NCBI GenBank assembly: GCA_934432885.1
Contig: CAKRYY010000058.1
Coordinates: forward strand, 1 to 7,572
Origin: an uncultured Lachnospiraceae bacterium
GTDB taxonomy: Bacteria > Bacillota > Clostridia > Lachnospirales > Lachnospiraceae
Direction of reading: 5' to 3'
DNA: 7,572 nt
In this document: positions 6,458 to 7,572 of the stretch, one piece after another
Layout of the letters: every line of letters starts with the position of its first letter
Position numbering within the stretch: the first letter of the stretch is position 1
Position numbers and translations under genes: made by a program
The notes under the pieces: model-generated
Databases searched by the model: none
The model's input: the letters and a program-made list of their open reading frames with translations, nothing else
Told to the model about the DNA's origin: nothing

Positions 6458-6480
6458 AAACGATTAATATGATAGTTATT

Positions 6481-6514
6481 AAGCTCTGGAGGAGTTTTCT
6501 TCCAGAGTTTTATT
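6481..6514 (+). terminator. Intrinsic terminator of the toxin-antitoxin-DUF2188 operon
   Basis: AAGCTCTGGAGGA (6481-6493) pairs with TCTTCCAGAGTTT (6498-6510) as a 13-bp stem with two wobbles and a 4-base loop. The T-rich tract TTTTATTT runs through and past the 3' arm. It closes the three-gene operon about 65 bases after the DUF2188 stop. Confidence 0.85.
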
Positions 6515-6619
6515 TATGTTCCTTTTGACTATGGATACTGTCGATAGAATTGACTTGCTATTTCTCCACATAAGAGTGATATATGTACCTACCAAAAAAC
6601 ACAAAGGAGGATTTCATGG

Positions 6620-6721
6620 ATGAAAATCAAGTACAACGCAGCAGGCACAAGGCGAAACAGCAGGGCTTGGAATAGAGAATCCCTTCGGCAGCTTAGCATA
6701 GACGCAGATCTCATCGGCTAA
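6620..6721 (+). pseudogene. 5' end of a conserved mobile-element ('virulence protein'-type) gene, truncated
   Basis: A very good ribosome binding site (AAAGGAGG, 6603-6610) precedes two ATGs at 6616 and 6620. The second, 9 bases away, starts MKIKYNAAGTRRNS, which resembles the opening of a small Firmicute phage/ICE protein family often labelled 'virulence protein' (MKIKYN.TG.ER-like start). After about codon 14 the resemblance ends. The frame continues through antisense DNA of the restriction gene remnant and stops at the TAA at 6719-6721. The ribosome binding site and start appear to be the surviving front of a gene cut by recombination at about 6660. The family match rests on only about 12 residues and is tentative. 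Confidence 0.4.
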
Positions 6722-7141
6722 ATCCATGCTCTCAGCGAATTGGCGTTCAATACTCTGGCCGTCTTTCGCGTATCCGTCTGCAAATACATAATCCTGCACG
6801 TTTTTCTTTGCATGATATGCCTTGGAAAAATCCGTGTTCTTTTCAGCTGTAAAGATGGAGCTGTCATAGGTTCCATCGGTCTGATTGTAGGTGATTTGCT
6901 CTACGATCATGGTTGCTTTCTGTTCGTTGATCAGTCGGATGGCCTTTGTAATAAATTCCTCCGGGTTGTTTTTAAACATGGCAAAGGTGTATTGACGGAT
7001 ACCTGCTAGAATCTTTGCAGAAGAACGACGCGTTAATTTTACGCCTTCCGCAATTTTGCCGACCAAATCATATTTTACGGCACTGCCTTCTGCTCGCTCC
7101 AGAGTATAAGCCTTGTGTGCATAGTACATTCCTCGTTTCAA
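6661..7141 (-). pseudogene. Type III restriction endonuclease (Res) remnant, part of the C-terminal region
   Basis: On the minus strand about 160 codons read as part of the C-terminal half of a type III restriction-modification Res subunit. The order is AYTLERAEG..VKYDLVGKIAEG, then KLTRRSSAKILAGI, then FAMFKNNPEEFI, then INEQKATMIVEQITYN, then SSIFTAEKNTDFSKAYHAKK, then VQDYVFADG, then SIERQFAESMDLADEICVYAKLPKGFSIPSP. Full Res proteins are around 900-1000 residues with an N-terminal DEAD-type helicase. Here the helicase is absent. The fragment also ends at the KLPKGF.IP motif, just before the endonuclease region (normally VGNYSPDWA-like with the PD-(D/E)xK residues). The residues after it on this strand (AVSPCACC...) are antisense of the gene start at 6620. 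The TTG at 7141 is only the first possible start. It is the only minus-strand coding remnant in the window and cannot be functional. Confidence 0.8.
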
Positions 7142-7368
7142 AGATATAGATAGATTACCATGATATTGGTGCAGAATAAAGTGAGTTCTAATTCATGCCT
7201 TGTCCAGAATATTGGAAAAAATCATAAAGAGGATATTTTTCCAGCATCTTGGATATACCGGATTTGTATAAAAACTTTGAGAAAATAATTTCATACAATG
7301 AATCTGAAGGGAGCACAAAAGGCTTTTAATGACGAAAGAACTTCAAAGTATATGGAGGATCAGAAAAA
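7142..7368. other. AT-rich spacer between the Res remnant and repA, no recognisable gene
   Basis: No confident gene, RNA or promoter is visible here. A short frame from the ATG at 7195 (MPCPEYWKKS, then a TAA) continues after its stop as SSILDIPDLYKNFEKIISYN up to the TAA ending near 7330. It could be a decayed small gene upstream of repA. The 3' end holds the repA ribosome binding site. Confidence 0.4.
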
Positions 7369-7572
7369 ATGGAAAATACAAAATATGACGATAAGTTTTA
7401 CAGATTACCGAAACGATTATTTAAAGATGATCAATTTAGAAGTATAACGAATGAGACAAAGGCACTTTATATGATTTTGTTAGATCGGCATTGCCTATCA
7501 GAGTGTAATGGTGATGCATGGCGAGATGAATATGGAGCTACATTTATCATTTTTACAATCAAAGAAATGATG
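7369..7572 (+). CDS. repA: RepA_N replication initiator, N-terminal part, runs off the window
   Basis: The ATG at 7369 has GGAGG at 7354-7358, 10 bases upstream, and the frame is open for 68 codons to the window end. The residues match the start of RepA_N initiators of Firmicute plasmids and integrative elements: KFYRLPKRLFKDDQF (9-23), SITNETKALYMILLDR (25-40), LSECNGDAWRDEYG (43-56), then FIIFTIKEMM (59-68). In relatives this region is a winged-helix DNA-binding domain that recognises an origin commonly located inside the repA gene itself. The gene marks the start of a second mobile element, plasmid- or ICE-derived, to the right of the prophage remnants. Whether the rest is intact cannot be seen. 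No cognate iterons are visible in the part shown. Confidence 0.85.
   Translation, partial: MENTKYDDKFYRLPKRLFKDDQFRSITNETKALYMILLDRHCLSECNGDAWRDEYGATFIIFTIKEMM

Noticed and set aside
6525..6582. Possible promoter with two TTGACT boxes (6525, 6550) upstream of the truncated gene at 6620
   Set aside because: The candidate -10 elements are weak or badly spaced (TAGAAT after only 14 bases; nothing good 16-18 bases after the second box).
6740..7009. Plus-strand open frame of 89 codons with hydrophobic residues
   Set aside because: It is antisense to the recognisable Res remnant and has no ribosome binding site.
7298..7447. 49-codon plus-strand frame (MNLKGAQKAFNDERTS...) overlapping the start of repA
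   Set aside because: It looks somewhat protein-like, but it has no good ribosome binding site, overlaps the repA RBS and 5' codons in another frame, and matches nothing I recognise.
1..7572. CRISPR array, tRNA or rRNA genes, insertion-sequence ends, attachment-site direct repeats
   Set aside because: Reading both strands I saw no regularly spaced repeats, no cloverleaf-like segment, no transposase sequence and no convincing flanking direct repeats.

Overview
The window looks like accessory DNA from a low-to-moderate GC Firmicute, most likely a gut Clostridia/Lachnospiraceae-type genome. The reasons are strong AGGAGG-type ribosome binding sites, phage protein families typical of that group (DUF2815, phage family A polymerase, AntA/KilAC antirepressor, D5-type primase) and a RepA_N replication initiator at the right edge. 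It is a patchwork of decayed mobile-element pieces with one apparently intact small operon set into it.

Positions 1-4630 are the wreck of a prophage replication module, all on the + strand. It holds the C-terminal half of a DUF2815 ssDNA-binding-type protein, a small one-helix membrane protein, a family A DNA polymerase broken by an amber codon and a one-base deletion, and an intact antirepressor. After these comes a deletion that joins the front of a DUF4406-type gene to the middle of a phage/plasmid primase-helicase. The primase fragment is cut off before its ATPase and runs into an orphan C-terminal coding scrap. GC-rich hairpins of similar design sit in the first three intergenic gaps.

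Positions 4661-6514 are visibly more AT-rich and form a self-contained operon: an operator-like palindrome, a strong promoter (TTGACT, 16 bp, TATAAT), three tightly spaced genes each with a good ribosome binding site, and an intrinsic terminator. Gene 1 resembles an MqsR-type RNase toxin. Gene 2 is an MqsA-like antitoxin (four-cysteine zinc domain plus HTH) fused to a C-terminal Panacea/SocA (DUF4065) domain. Gene 3 is a DUF2188 protein. The toxin-first order matches mqsRA. The likely logic is that the zinc-HTH-Panacea protein neutralises the toxin and represses the promoter. The role of the DUF2188 protein is open. This is the most interesting part of the window.

Positions 6515-7572 are another junction zone. 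The first codons of a conserved Firmicute mobile-element ('virulence protein'-type) gene run into a minus-strand remnant of a type III restriction endonuclease (Res) C-terminal region. About 230 bases without a recognisable gene follow, then the start of a RepA_N replication initiator that continues past the window. Together these suggest a recombination hotspot where a prophage, restriction-modification debris, a toxin-antitoxin module and a plasmid/ICE-like element meet.
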